Positions 52,516 to 61,948 of a DNA stretch of 64,000 nucleotides are shown here, one piece after another. The notes beneath the pieces were generated by a model, which saw nothing but the letters and a program-made list of their open reading frames with translations, did no database searches and was not told where the DNA came from. Source of the DNA: JBCCTX01 sp964468435 (GTDB taxonomy: Bacteria > Bacteroidota > Bacteroidia > J057); the NCBI GenBank assembly GCA_964468435.1, contig CAYXVE010000006.1, positions 1 through 64,000 of the forward strand, read 5' to 3'. The stretch's first letter is position 1; every line of letters begins with the position of its first letter. The position numbers were made by a program, and so were the translations under genes.

Positions 52516-54540
52516 ATGGCATCTCATACATCTCGCCTTTGTATATGGAAAGTATTTTTCCTAATTATTCTGCTGCTTCAGTTGGCATCTTTTTCTATCG
52601 TGGCTCAACCTCTTTCTCAAAAGACTGAACGTCTTCTTGAGAAAGCCAACGAAGACTTTGAGCGTGAATTCTATGCAGATTCAAGGGAAAAATACGAAGA
52701 AATACTATTAACTAGCCCGCTGAACTACGAAGTCAGGGTAAAAAATGCACAGGCAAATTTTTATTTGGAAGATTACCGGCAGGCACTGGAAAATTATACC
52801 CAGGCCTTGAGGATTGACTCTACATCAAATGATACACTTTACTTTTGGTTGGGGGTAACTTATAAAAACCTAGGGAACTGCGAACAAGCCGTTGCAGCTT
52901 TCAATAAATTCAAACAAAAGCATCAATCTCAGGATTTTTATTTTCGCAGAGCTCAAAGAGATATAGACGGCTGTATGAGCATAAATTCCCAGGCCCCCCT
53001 ACCCTACAGAATCGGTAATGTATCATTTAACTCACCTGCAGCCGATATTTTTCCTCTATATCTTAATCGGCCTCCTGACGACAAGCAAATTATTTTCACT
53101 TCTCACCGTGCACAAGATGGAAAAGGGAAATTCTATTCCCGTCTGGGACAACCTAATTTTTCTGATCTGTATTCCGTACAGGTGATCGATGACACAACTT
53201 TTGGTGTAGAGGTATCTGAATTATCGGGATCTGTGAATACCTCTGAGAATGATGGTTCTGCAACTATTACTGCCGATGGTATGACCCTGTACTTCAGCAT
53301 ATGCAATACCAAACAAAACAAGGATGGTTGCAGCATATACTCATCATCATACAATCCTTCAAGAAATTCCTGGGGCAAACCGGAGCTAGTGGAAGATTTG
53401 GCAGGAAAACGAACTGAACGGAATGAAAAGGGAAAAATCGAGACTTTCCCGACAGATGATGCGAATCCCACTGTTACGCCTGATGGTAATAAAATATTCT
53501 TCTCTTCTGATCGTCCGGATAGTGATGGGAAACTCGACTATGATATCTGGACCTCTGAGCGTGTAGGTAACAGATGGGCACCCCCCAGAAGACTTGATAC
53601 AACGATAAATACCCCCTTTGATGAAAATTCTCCCTATATCAGCCAAGATGGAAACACTCTGTATTTTGCTTCTAATGGTCTGGGTGGATTTGGAGGGTTT
53701 GACTTATTTGTCTCTCAATACCAAGATGGAGTATGGACAGACCCCAGAAATGTTGGAAGACCCATTAATTCGAATGCAGATGAGATTGGTGCTGTATGGC
53801 TCAAGAATGACTCACTGATATACTTTTCATCCAACAGAAACGCTGGAATTGGCAGCTATGATATATACTGGGGACTTCAGGCTGCGCCCACTGGTGATCT
53901 AACTCTTCAGGGCCTCATTAGAGATCAGGACACTCAACTTCCCATCCCCTTTGCTACAGCGATTCTTTTTGAGATCGATCAGGATGGATATCTTATCCCT
54001 ATCGATACATTTTTTACAGACCAAAGTGCATTTTATACCTTTCCACTTGGTTTTGAAAAACGCTATAAGGTACTCGGTAATGCTCCTGAATACCTGGCAA
54101 ACGAAATTGATATCAGTACGGTTGGAGTACCTCCAGGCACCCTTGAAAGAAATATCGATATTCGCCTTGAAGCTATATTCGTAGATAGAGCTATACAATT
54201 GCAGAATATATACTACGACTTTGATGAGTACTATCTCAGAGATGATGCTAAGCTTGAGCTTGACAGGCTGGTATTTGTCTTACAACAGAATCCAAATATT
54301 ACGATTCAACTGGGCTCTCATACTGATACTAATGGTACACTGGGGTATAATGATGTATTATCGAATAACAGAGCCAGGGCTGCTGTGAAATATCTGGTGG
54401 ATCGAGGAATCAGCCCAGGAAGAGTTATATGGTATGGATATGGAGAGCGAGAACCTCTTATCTACCCAGAGAAGAGCGATGAGGATGAGCAAACCAATCG
54501 CAGGACAGAATTTAGAATTCTGTCTATTGATTTTCAATAA
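52516..54540 (+). CDS. PorE-like OmpA-family protein (TPR, beta-propeller, CRD-like domain, OmpA)
   Basis: From ATG 52516 the protein has 674 residues. A signal peptide ends at IVAQ. Then come TPR-like helices (KTERLLEKANEDFEREFYAD and SNDTLYFWLGVTYKNLGNCE) and a WD40/PD40-type propeller (DGMTLYFSICNTKQNKDGCS, PTVTPDGNKIFFSSDRPDSD). A carboxypeptidase-regulatory-like beta domain follows (LQGLIRDQDTQLPIPFATAI), and a C-terminal OmpA domain (IYYDFDEYYLRDDAKLELDR, LGSHTDTNGTLGYNDVLSNN, with peptidoglycan-binding Asp and Arg). This order is the same as PorE of P. gingivalis, a T9SS-associated protein. Many paralogues occur in this phylum, so the PorE role is a hypothesis. purM starts 2 bp later. 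Confidence 0.88.
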   Translation: MASHTSRLCIWKVFFLIILLLQLASFSIVAQPLSQKTERLLEKANEDFEREFYADSREKYEEILLTSPLNYEVRVKNAQANFYLEDYRQALENYTQALRIDSTSNDTLYFWLGVTYKNLGNCEQAVAAFNKFKQKHQSQDFYFRRAQRDIDGCMSINSQAPLPYRIGNVSFNSPAADIFPLYLNRPPDDKQIIFTSHRAQDGKGKFYSRLGQPNFSDLYSVQVIDDTTFGVEVSELSGSVNTSENDGSATITADGMTLYFSICNTKQNKDGCSIYSSSYNPSRNSWGKPELVEDLAGKRTERNEKGKIETFPTDDANPTVTPDGNKIFFSSDRPDSDGKLDYDIWTSERVGNRWAPPRRLDTTINTPFDENSPYISQDGNTLYFASNGLGGFGGFDLFVSQYQDGVWTDPRNVGRPINSNADEIGAVWLKNDSLIYFSSNRNAGIGSYDIYWGLQAAPTGDLTLQGLIRDQDTQLPIPFATAILFEIDQDGYLIPIDTFFTDQSAFYTFPLGFEKRYKVLGNAPEYLANEIDISTVGVPPGTLERNIDIRLEAIFVDRAIQLQNIYYDFDEYYLRDDAKLELDRLVFVLQQNPNITIQLGSHTDTNGTLGYNDVLSNNRARAAVKYLVDRGISPGRVIWYGYGEREPLIYPEKSDEDEQTNRRTEFRILSIDFQ

Positions 54541-54542
54541 CT

Positions 54543-55709
54543 ATGAAGGAGAGATATTACCGTAGGGGGGTTTCAGCTGATAAGGAAGATGTACATTACG
54601 CAATAGAGAACCTGGATAAGGGATTATTTCCCAAAGCCTTTTGCAAGATTCTGCCCGATTTCACAGGAGGTGATCCCGGTTATTGCATTTTGATGCATGC
54701 AGATGGTGCAGGGACCAAGTCTTCTCTGGCCTATCTTTACTGGAAGGAAACCGGAGACCTTTCTGTATGGAAGGGTATTGTGCAGGATGCTATTGTGATG
54801 AATCTCGACGATATGCTGTGTGCAGGTGCCACCAATCACTTCCTCATTTCCAATACAATTGGAAGAAATGCATTTCACATTACCAAAGAAGTACTGGGAA
54901 CGATGCTAAAAGGTATTGAGGAATTTGCAGCCATGCTTAGCGAATATGAAATTTCCTTAATTAGTACCGGTGGAGAAACAGCAGATGTAGGAGACTTGGT
55001 GAGAACCATAATATTTGATGCCACTGTGTACACACGTATGCGAAGAAAAGCTGTAATCTCCAACGAGAAAATATCACCTGGAGATGTAATTATCGGCCTG
55101 AGTAGTTTTGGGAAGGCAGTATATGAATCTTCCTATAACAGTGGAATCGGCAGCAATGGACTGACTAACGCCCGCCACGATGTATTACAGGGGGTTTATT
55201 CGCAAAAATATCCAGAATCCTTTGACCCTCAAGTTCCTGGAGAACTTGTATACAGCGGCAGATACTTACTGACAGATTTCTGGGGAGCACTTCCCTTAGA
55301 CATCGGTAAATCGTTGCTGAGTCCTACCAGGACCTACCTTCCACTTATGCGTCAATTGCTGGAGCATCATCATGATCACATTCATGGGCTGATACACTGC
55401 ACAGGTGGAGGCCAAACAAAATGTCTGAAATTTGTAGACAACCTTCATGTTATCAAAGATAGACTTTTTGATACTCCGCCCGTATTCAGGTTGATCCAGT
55501 CCTCTTCTGGGGCAGATTGGCGGGAGATGTATAAAGTATTTAATATGGGGCATAGATTAGAGATATATACCTCTGAGCCATATGCTCAGGCTATGATCGA
55601 TGAGTCCCTGGCTATGGGAATAGACGCCCGTATCATCGGGTATTGTGAAGCTGCCAATAGCAATAAGCTCACGATACGTTCTCCATATGGAGAATTCATC
55701 TATACATAA
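54543..55709 (+). CDS. purM: Phosphoribosylformylglycinamidine cyclo-ligase (AIR synthase)
   Basis: The 388-residue protein is an AIR synthase-type enzyme in the longer form seen in Bacteroidota. The AIRS N-terminal domain has YYRRGVSADKEDVHYAIENL, MHADGAGTKSSLAYLYWKET, VMNLDDMLCAGATNHFLIS and ISTGGETADVGDLVRTIIFD. The C-terminal domain starts around GDVIIGLSSFGKAVYE and has LIHCTGGGQTKCLKF. It converts FGAM to AIR in purine synthesis with ATP. It shares a transcript with the PorE-like gene, which is unexpected. Its last 14 bp overlap the convergent rfbC gene. Confidence 0.93.
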   Translation: MKERYYRRGVSADKEDVHYAIENLDKGLFPKAFCKILPDFTGGDPGYCILMHADGAGTKSSLAYLYWKETGDLSVWKGIVQDAIVMNLDDMLCAGATNHFLISNTIGRNAFHITKEVLGTMLKGIEEFAAMLSEYEISLISTGGETADVGDLVRTIIFDATVYTRMRRKAVISNEKISPGDVIIGLSSFGKAVYESSYNSGIGSNGLTNARHDVLQGVYSQKYPESFDPQVPGELVYSGRYLLTDFWGALPLDIGKSLLSPTRTYLPLMRQLLEHHHDHIHGLIHCTGGGQTKCLKFVDNLHVIKDRLFDTPPVFRLIQSSSGADWREMYKVFNMGHRLEIYTSEPYAQAMIDESLAMGIDARIIGYCEAANSNKLTIRSPYGEFIYT

Positions 55710-56274
55710 CCTCTTTTGCGTACAGAAATGGAGATTCATAATCTCTGAATAAAGGATGTTGCTGATCCTTTTCAGAAAGCACAACGGGTATATTCTCCCA
55801 CGGAATTTCAAATGCCGGATCATTCCATAAAATGCCTCTTTCAGCCTCTTTGTGAAAGAAGCTTGTACATTTATATAGGAACAGACAGTTTTCTGACAGC
55901 ACCTGAAAGCCATGTGCCATACCTGGAGGAATGTAGAGTAAAGTAGGTTCTCCAGCATTTAGTTTGATAGCTTCATGTCTGCCATAAGTAGGTGAATCTT
56001 TGCGTATATCCACTGCAACATCCAGAACTTCACCCTCAAGTACTGTGACGAGTTTTCCTTGAGCATAAGGAGGAATCTGGAAGTGCAAACCTCTGAGAGT
56101 CCCTTTTTGGGAGAAAGAAAGGTTGTCCTGAACAAATTCTAGGTGGCCCAGCCCAATCTGCTCAAATGAACGCTGATTGTACAATTCCATAAAGAATCCT
56201 CTACGATCCCCAAAAACATCGGGTTTAATGATCCAAAGATCAGGAAGCAGGCTCTTTAACTTCTTGAATCCCAT
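55696..56274 (-). CDS. rfbC: dTDP-4-dehydrorhamnose 3,5-epimerase
   Basis: The 192-residue cupin enzyme (RmlC) epimerises dTDP-4-keto-6-deoxyglucose at C3 and C5 on the way to dTDP-rhamnose. Visible are DRRGFFMELYNQRSFEQIG, SFSQKGTLRGLHFQIPPYAQ with the catalytic His, VDIRKDSPTYGRHEAIKL and YIPPGMAHGFQVLSENCLFL. It starts inside the end of the decarboxylase gene (35-bp overlap) and ends inside purM. The other rml genes are not in the window. Confidence 0.96.
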   Translation of the reverse strand: MGFKKLKSLLPDLWIIKPDVFGDRRGFFMELYNQRSFEQIGLGHLEFVQDNLSFSQKGTLRGLHFQIPPYAQGKLVTVLEGEVLDVAVDIRKDSPTYGRHEAIKLNAGEPTLLYIPPGMAHGFQVLSENCLFLYKCTSFFHKEAERGILWNDPAFEIPWENIPVVLSEKDQQHPLFRDYESPFLYAKEVMYR

Positions 56275-57226
56275 GTATTTTTTCTTTGAAATATACTAGT
56301 GTTTTGCTAAGACCTTCTCTTCTGGATACCTTAGGTTCCCATCCTAATATTTCTTTGGCACGTGTGATATCTGGCTGTCTGACTTTAGGATCATCCCTAG
56401 GTAGATCTTTGAAAGTAATCTTACTGGTAGAGTTGGTCAACTCAATAATTTCCTTGGCAAAATCATAGATCGTGATCTCACTGGGATTACCAATATTCAC
56501 TGGCATCGTTTCATTACTCAACAACAATCTGAATAACCCTTCGATCAAGTCGTCCACATAGCAAAAGCTTCTGGTCTGGCTCCCATCGCCAAATACCGTT
56601 ATATCTTCTCCTCTCAGAGCCTGGCTGGCAAATGCAGGTAATGCTCTCCCATCGTCGACTCGCATTCTGGGACCATATGTATTAAATATTCTGGCGATTC
56701 GTGTTTCGAGACCATGCGTACGGTGATAAGCCATAGTCAAAGCTTCCATATACCGCTTAGCCTCGTCGTATACACCTCGGTCTCCAATGGGGTTTACATT
56801 CCCCCAGTAATCTTCAGTCTGGGGATGAACCAATGGGTCCCCATATACTTCAGAAGTACTTGCAATCAACACACGTGCACCTTTTTCTTTGGCAAGTCCA
56901 AGGATTTTATGAGTACCCATCGCCCCTACTTTGAGCGTCTGAATAGGTAACTGGAGATAATCAATCGGACTGGCTGGTGATGCAAAGTGCATAACATAGT
57001 TCAGGTCTCCTTTTACCCAGGAAAAATTGGTCACATCATGACGGTAAAAGACAAAATTCTCATGACCAAATAAATGTTCTACATTATCCAGGCTACCAGT
57101 AATCAGATTATCCATTACGACTACTGAAAAGCCTTCATTGAGAAATCTTTCGGCAAGATGAGAGCCCAGAAACCCTGCACCACCTGTGATGAGTACCTTA
57201 GGCTTAGATTGATTGGAGAAAGGCAT
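56240..57226 (-). CDS. UDP-glucuronic acid decarboxylase-type SDR
   Basis: The 328-residue extended SDR matches UDP-xylose synthase. NAD binding is GGAGFLGSHLAERFLNEGF, and the active site has STSEVYGDPLVHPQTEDYWG followed by YDEAKRYMEAL with YxxxK. Later segments include RIARIFNTYGPRMRVDDGRA and VFGDGSQTRSFCYVDDLIEG. It should convert UDP-glucuronate from the nearby dehydrogenase to UDP-xylose. A 236-bp gap with a hairpin separates it from that dehydrogenase gene. Confidence 0.92.
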   Translation of the reverse strand: MPFSNQSKPKVLITGGAGFLGSHLAERFLNEGFSVVVMDNLITGSLDNVEHLFGHENFVFYRHDVTNFSWVKGDLNYVMHFASPASPIDYLQLPIQTLKVGAMGTHKILGLAKEKGARVLIASTSEVYGDPLVHPQTEDYWGNVNPIGDRGVYDEAKRYMEALTMAYHRTHGLETRIARIFNTYGPRMRVDDGRALPAFASQALRGEDITVFGDGSQTRSFCYVDDLIEGLFRLLLSNETMPVNIGNPSEITIYDFAKEIIELTNSTSKITFKDLPRDDPKVRQPDITRAKEILGWEPKVSRREGLSKTLVYFKEKIHGIQEVKEPAS

Positions 57227-57415
57227 ATGATAATAGTTATTCTGCTTTCGAAATTTATGTATACAAATATTTACTTATATAACGACAAGTATGTTAATAA
57301 AATTATTCGTTATTAAAAATTATATAAAGAAAGCGTACTTGCTGGGTTAACCTCAATAAACCAGCTTTTCAAATAGACATCCTAATCTTTATATCTCAAT
57401 ATGATGAACCATATA

Positions 57416-57449
57416 TATAGGGTCAGGTTAGCAAAAACCTGGCCCTATA
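57416..57449 (-). other. Hairpin between the UDP-glucose dehydrogenase and decarboxylase genes
   Basis: A 14-bp stem (57416-57429 with 57436-57449) has one mismatch on the minus strand. No U-tract follows, so it is at most a partial terminator or a processing site, 14 bp after the stop at 57463. Confidence 0.5.
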
Positions 57450-57462
57450 ATTTATTGCTGAT

Positions 57463-58797
57463 TTATTTCGAAGGTAATGGTTGTTTTACCTGTATAGTTT
57501 TCCGTCCAATGGAATAATAGGTAAAACCCAAATCTTCCATAGTATCGAGTTCATATACGTTTCTACCATCAAAAATGACGGGTTCTTTCAATGCTTGTTT
57601 TACTCTTTCAAAATCAGGAACGCGAAATTCATTCCACTCAGTAACTATCAGCAAGGCATCTGCACCTTCTAGCGCTTGATACATACCCTCTGCATATTCA
57701 GGCTGTACGGGTGAATAGGCTTTGACAGATTTCATTGCTTCGGGATCAAATGCTTTGATGTGGGCTCCTCTATCCTGAAGTTCTTTAATGATCACCAAAG
57801 AGGGAGCCTCTCTGATATCATCTGTATTGGGTTTGAAAGCCAGTCCCCAAACGGCAAAAGTCAAGCCATTCAGATCATTTCCATAGTGTGAGATAACCTT
57901 TTCAACCAACACATGTTTCTGTTGACTATTGACTTTCATGACAGAATCCAGTATTTGAAAATGGTATCCATATTCACTGGAAGTCTTAAATAATGCTGAA
58001 ACATCTTTGGGGAAACATGATCCACCATATCCAACTCCTGGAAACAGAAATCGTTTCCCAATACGCGTGTCAGTACCTACTCCGCGACGTACATTATCTA
58101 CATTTGCCCCAACTAATTCGCAGAAGTTAGCAATCTCATTCATAAAAGAGATTTTGGTTGCGAGGAATGAGTTTGCAGCGTACTTGGTAACTTCAGCACT
58201 TCGCTCATCCATAAAAATCACAGGATTACCTGATCGGACAAAAGGCTGATACAACTGGTTCATTTTTTTCTGTGCCTTTTCTGAACTTAATCCAATGACA
58301 ATCCTTTCAGGCTTCATAAAATCCTGAACCGCATACCCTTCTCTCAGAAATTCCGGATTTGATACTACATCGAACTCCACGTCAGTATATGCACTGATCA
58401 CGTCTCTGACCTTATCAGCTGTTCCGACGGGCACCGTGCTTTTGTTGACGATGATTCTGTATTCCTGAAGAATTTTACCAATATTTTCTGCAACTCCCAG
58501 AACGTATTTCAGATCAGCAGATCCATCCTCAGTAGGAGGAGTTGGCAGGGCCAGAAAGATAATTTCTGCCATACTAACAGCCTCTTCCAAAGAATCTGTG
58601 AAATAAAGCCTACCTTCTTTCGTATTTCTCAGAAATAATGTTTCAAGACCCGGTTCATAGATGGGAATAACCCCAGATTTGAGTTTAGCAAGTTTTTCCT
58701 GATTGTTATCGACACATAATACTTCGTTACCTGCTTCAGCGAAACATGTCCCTGTAACAAGTCCGACATAACCAGAGCCGATGACAGCAATTTTCAT
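57463..58797 (-). CDS. ugd: UDP-glucose 6-dehydrogenase
   Basis: The 444-residue enzyme oxidises UDP-glucose twice to UDP-glucuronate with NAD. The N-terminal GSGYVGLVTGTCFAEAGNEV, NKSTVPVGTADKVR, NPEFLREGYAVQDFMKPERI, and the catalytic Cys in FPGVGYGGSCFPKDVSALFK are intact. The C-terminal domain has WGLAFKPNTDDIREAPSLVI. It lies 24 bp after the aminotransferase gene and supplies the decarboxylase downstream. Confidence 0.96.
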   Translation of the reverse strand: MKIAVIGSGYVGLVTGTCFAEAGNEVLCVDNNQEKLAKLKSGVIPIYEPGLETLFLRNTKEGRLYFTDSLEEAVSMAEIIFLALPTPPTEDGSADLKYVLGVAENIGKILQEYRIIVNKSTVPVGTADKVRDVISAYTDVEFDVVSNPEFLREGYAVQDFMKPERIVIGLSSEKAQKKMNQLYQPFVRSGNPVIFMDERSAEVTKYAANSFLATKISFMNEIANFCELVGANVDNVRRGVGTDTRIGKRFLFPGVGYGGSCFPKDVSALFKTSSEYGYHFQILDSVMKVNSQQKHVLVEKVISHYGNDLNGLTFAVWGLAFKPNTDDIREAPSLVIIKELQDRGAHIKAFDPEAMKSVKAYSPVQPEYAEGMYQALEGADALLIVTEWNEFRVPDFERVKQALKEPVIFDGRNVYELDTMEDLGFTYYSIGRKTIQVKQPLPSK

Positions 58798-58821
58798 GTT
58801 TTTTCCTTTTTATGATTAAAC

Positions 58822-59967
58822 TTATACCTTAACGAGTCCTTGTTTGAGCGTATTTGTTATAAATAAAACTTGATCATGATCAAGTTCAGGATGCATAGGT
58901 AGGCTCAGAACCTGTTCTGTCAACATCTCGGAATCAGGCAAATCCCCTTCCGAATATCCATACTCACGATAAGCACCCTGGAGATGAAGGCATACTGGAT
59001 AATATATCATCGAAGGTATTCCTTTCTCCGCTAGAAAATCTTTGAGAGCATCTCTTTTTGTCCTTCCCTCCTGAATCCTCAGGGTGTATTGATGAAATAC
59101 ATGCTGGGAATACGGAGATCTGAAAGGAAGAATAAGCTGATCCTGTGCATCTCCAAGCATTACATCATATTGGCTGGCCGCCCATCTTCGAGCGCCATTG
59201 TATTCATCAAGATGAGACAATTTGATATCCAAAATAGCTGCCTGTACAGAATCCAACCTACTATTAACTCCTATAGAATCATGGTAATATTTTTTCTTTG
59301 ATCCATGGTTACATATGATCCAGATTTTCTCTGCCAAATCATCATCACGGGTAAAAATTGCACCACCATCTCCACATGCACCAAGATTCTTACTGGGATA
59401 AAATGAAGTACAGCCTATATGTCCAATGGTACCTGTTTTAAGGACCGTATGATCTGGATATTGATAATCACTTCCAATTGCCTGAGCATTATCCTCCACC
59501 ACATATAGATTATGCTTTTCAGCTATCTCCATGATCGGTAGCATATTGGCTGACTGACCATAAAGATGCACCGGCAAAATTGCTCTAGTACGTTCAGTAA
59601 TCGCCTCTTCGATTTTACATGGAGACATATTGAACGTATCCACATCAACTTCTACGAATACGGGCTTCAATTTCAGTAATGCCAATATTTCAACTGTTGC
59701 TACATAGGTAAATGAAGGAGTAATTACCTCATCACCTGGTGAAAGGTCGAGCGCCATAAAAGCCACTTGCAAAGCATCAGTTCCATTAGCACAGGAAATA
59801 ACATGGGGAACATCTAAATATTCAGCCAGATTTTGTCTGAATCGCTTTACGGCTGGCCCATTGATATAAGCTCCTGATGCAAGCACTTCTCTCACAGCTT
59901 CATCCATTTCCACCTGAATCCTATGATGCTGCGATATAACATCTACCATGTGGATTTTCTTTACCAT
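58822..59967 (-). CDS. DegT/DnrJ/EryC1/StrS-family sugar aminotransferase
   Basis: The 381-residue PLP enzyme belongs to the sugar aminotransferase family used for amino sugars of LPS or capsule. Visible are the N-terminal SGAYINGPAVKRFRQNLAEY, GTDALQVAFMALDLSPGDEV, the cofactor strand EDNAQAIGSDYQYP, and the Schiff-base Lys in FYPSKNLGACGDGGAIFTRD (about residue 193). A nucleotide-linked keto sugar such as UDP-3-keto or dTDP-keto hexose is the probable substrate. It is the first gene of the four-gene sugar set. Confidence 0.93.
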   Translation of the reverse strand: MVKKIHMVDVISQHHRIQVEMDEAVREVLASGAYINGPAVKRFRQNLAEYLDVPHVISCANGTDALQVAFMALDLSPGDEVITPSFTYVATVEILALLKLKPVFVEVDVDTFNMSPCKIEEAITERTRAILPVHLYGQSANMLPIMEIAEKHNLYVVEDNAQAIGSDYQYPDHTVLKTGTIGHIGCTSFYPSKNLGACGDGGAIFTRDDDLAEKIWIICNHGSKKKYYHDSIGVNSRLDSVQAAILDIKLSHLDEYNGARRWAASQYDVMLGDAQDQLILPFRSPYSQHVFHQYTLRIQEGRTKRDALKDFLAEKGIPSMIYYPVCLHLQGAYREYGYSEGDLPDSEMLTEQVLSLPMHPELDHDQVLFITNTLKQGLVKV

Positions 59968-60162
59968 AAATTTAGTTCAAATTTTCAAATTTGCAAAAAA
60001 TATAATGAAGTCCCCCTGTTTCACTCTTCTGGATACAATCTTTGATAACTGATAGTGTTCACAAATAAACCTACAGCTTTTGAGCCTAATCTGGGGAAAA
60101 ATGTACATGAATCAATAATAATAAGTAGTTTTCGGTCATATATATAAAACACAGATTCAAAT

Positions 60163-61422
60163 ATGCGATGGATTTATAAGATTTCCATTAATTTATATAG
60201 TTGTCTCATTTTGCTCGCTTCATGGTGGAAACCGAAAGCAAAAAAATGGATTGAAGGAAGAAGAAAATGGAAATCCAGACTGCCTCAAAAAGATCCCATA
60301 CAAAAATGGATTTGGTTTCACTGTGCCTCACTCGGTGAATTTGAACAGGGAAGACCTATTATTGAAAGTATTCATCATTCATTTCCGCAATATAAGATTC
60401 TCTTAACATTTTTTTCTCCATCCGGATACGAAATCAGAAAAAACTATCCATTTGCTGATCACACCATGTACCTACCTCTGGATACTTCTGCCAATGCAAC
60501 ACATTTTCTGGAAGCATTTAATCTCAAATTCGTGGTATTCGTCAAATACGAGTTGTGGATCTGTTTTTTGGAAGCACTCTTCACACGCGAAATACCTGTC
60601 TTACTGATCTCTGCACGAATGGGAGAAGATAGCCCATTTTTCAACAGTATATTTTCACCACTATATCACAGGGTATTTGAAAAACTTGACATGATATTCA
60701 CCCAGGACGCAGCAACTGCGCAACTCCTACATAGCTTTAACCCGAAAGCTCATGTGCAAATAAGTTCAGATACCAGATATGATCGCGTACTGGATAATGC
60801 CAATCACTTTGAAGCAATTCCCGAGATACTCCCTTTTACGACTGGTGAAATAATACTCATTGCAGGTAGTACCTGGCCCAGGGATGAGGAGGTCTTATTT
60901 GAAGCTTATCAACATCTTCGAGATGAGTTTCCCATAAAACTCATTATTGCCCCCCATGAAATCAATCATCAACGTATCAACAAGTGGATGAAGCAATTTA
61001 CCGAAGAATCGCTAACCTTTTCTCAACTCCAATCATTGAAAAAAAAGCATCGTATATTATGGATAGATAGTATTGGGAAATTATCCAGAACTTATGCATA
61101 TACCCATATCGCATATGTCGGTGGTGCCTGGAAACAAGGGCTCCATAATATTCTCGAACCTGCAGTATTTGGCCTCCCAGTTATGTTTGGGCCCAGATAT
61201 GACAAATTTCCAGAAGCTAAAGAACTGATTGACCTGAATTGTGGGTTTCCGGTTTCCTCTTCTCATCAACTTATAGAACAGCTGCGAAAATTAATAGAAG
61301 ATCCTGAACTCAGAGATCGAATTAATCGTAAATCAAGAAATTATATAGCCCAAAAATCCGGAGCCACTCAACAAATTGTAACATACTGTATCGATCAAGG
61401 ATATCTGAATCATGAAAGGTAA
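60163..61422 (+). CDS. waaA: 3-deoxy-D-manno-octulosonic-acid transferase (KdtA)
   Basis: The 419-residue GT30 enzyme adds Kdo to lipid A precursor at the inner-membrane surface. The N-terminal membrane anchor (INLYSCLILLASWW) is followed by WFHCASLGEFEQGRPIIESI with the catalytic Glu and FSPSGYEIRKNYPFADHTMY. The C-terminal lobe has the nucleotide-binding IAGSTWPRDEEVLFEAYQHL and VGGAWKQGLHNILEPAVFGL with GPRYDKFPEAKELI. This implies a Kdo-containing LPS. A near -7 box (TAGTTTTC, 60126-60133) lies upstream. Confidence 0.97.
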   Translation: MRWIYKISINLYSCLILLASWWKPKAKKWIEGRRKWKSRLPQKDPIQKWIWFHCASLGEFEQGRPIIESIHHSFPQYKILLTFFSPSGYEIRKNYPFADHTMYLPLDTSANATHFLEAFNLKFVVFVKYELWICFLEALFTREIPVLLISARMGEDSPFFNSIFSPLYHRVFEKLDMIFTQDAATAQLLHSFNPKAHVQISSDTRYDRVLDNANHFEAIPEILPFTTGEIILIAGSTWPRDEEVLFEAYQHLRDEFPIKLIIAPHEINHQRINKWMKQFTEESLTFSQLQSLKKKHRILWIDSIGKLSRTYAYTHIAYVGGAWKQGLHNILEPAVFGLPVMFGPRYDKFPEAKELIDLNCGFPVSSSHQLIEQLRKLIEDPELRDRINRKSRNYIAQKSGATQQIVTYCIDQGYLNHER

Positions 61423-61543
61423 GCAATTATACTTTGGGGGATAAGGATGAAATATAAATCACCTTAAAAACCTGATCAGGATGTTAGCACAATGGTTATA
61501 CCAGTTAATTGGCTTTTGGAATTCTTTAATGTAACTTAAATTT

Positions 61544-61948
61544 ATGGTCAAAAAAATGAACCGTGCACCAAAGCCTGTGAGAGGAGTAGCTATCTTTGTA
61601 TTGTTAATTCTTTTCGGCAGCTTACGTACTATTCTGGGGTATCAGATCGTAATCGTATCGAATGAACCACGTCTATATGTAGAGGAAATCACGATACACG
61701 ATGACCATGTGAATATTCAATATGAGGTTAATTATCCTGGATTTGTAGAATTGCATCTATTTGATCCCGAAGGAGAGAAAGTATGGATCAAAGGGTTGGT
61801 TGCAGATAAATCAGGCATACATGACTTCCATATCAGCAGGAAACCCATGATTGAGGGTAAAAGGTATTCATTTATTCTTAGATTTAAAGGAAAAGATTAT
61901 TCGAGAAGTTTTTATAATGAAGTGAAGAAAAATAAAGATTCAAGATGA
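61544..61948 (+). CDS. Small membrane protein translationally coupled to ilvE
   Basis: The 134-residue protein has one transmembrane helix (residues ~14-32, GVAIFVLLILFGSLRTILGY) and a beta-rich outer domain (LYVEEITIHDDHVNIQYEVN, YPGFVELHLFDPEGEKVWIK). The tail has SFILRFKGKDYSRSFYNEVK. I do not recognise the family. ATGA at 61945-61948 joins its stop to the ilvE start, so the two are coupled. ATG 61556 would remove the first four residues. Confidence 0.72.
   Translation: MVKKMNRAPKPVRGVAIFVLLILFGSLRTILGYQIVIVSNEPRLYVEEITIHDDHVNIQYEVNYPGFVELHLFDPEGEKVWIKGLVADKSGIHDFHISRKPMIEGKRYSFILRFKGKDYSRSFYNEVKKNKDSR

Noticed and set aside
61480..61520. tRNA-like start (TTAGCACAATGGTTA, similar to a D arm)
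   Set aside because: No acceptor pairing, anticodon stem or T loop (no GGTTCGA-like box) follows.
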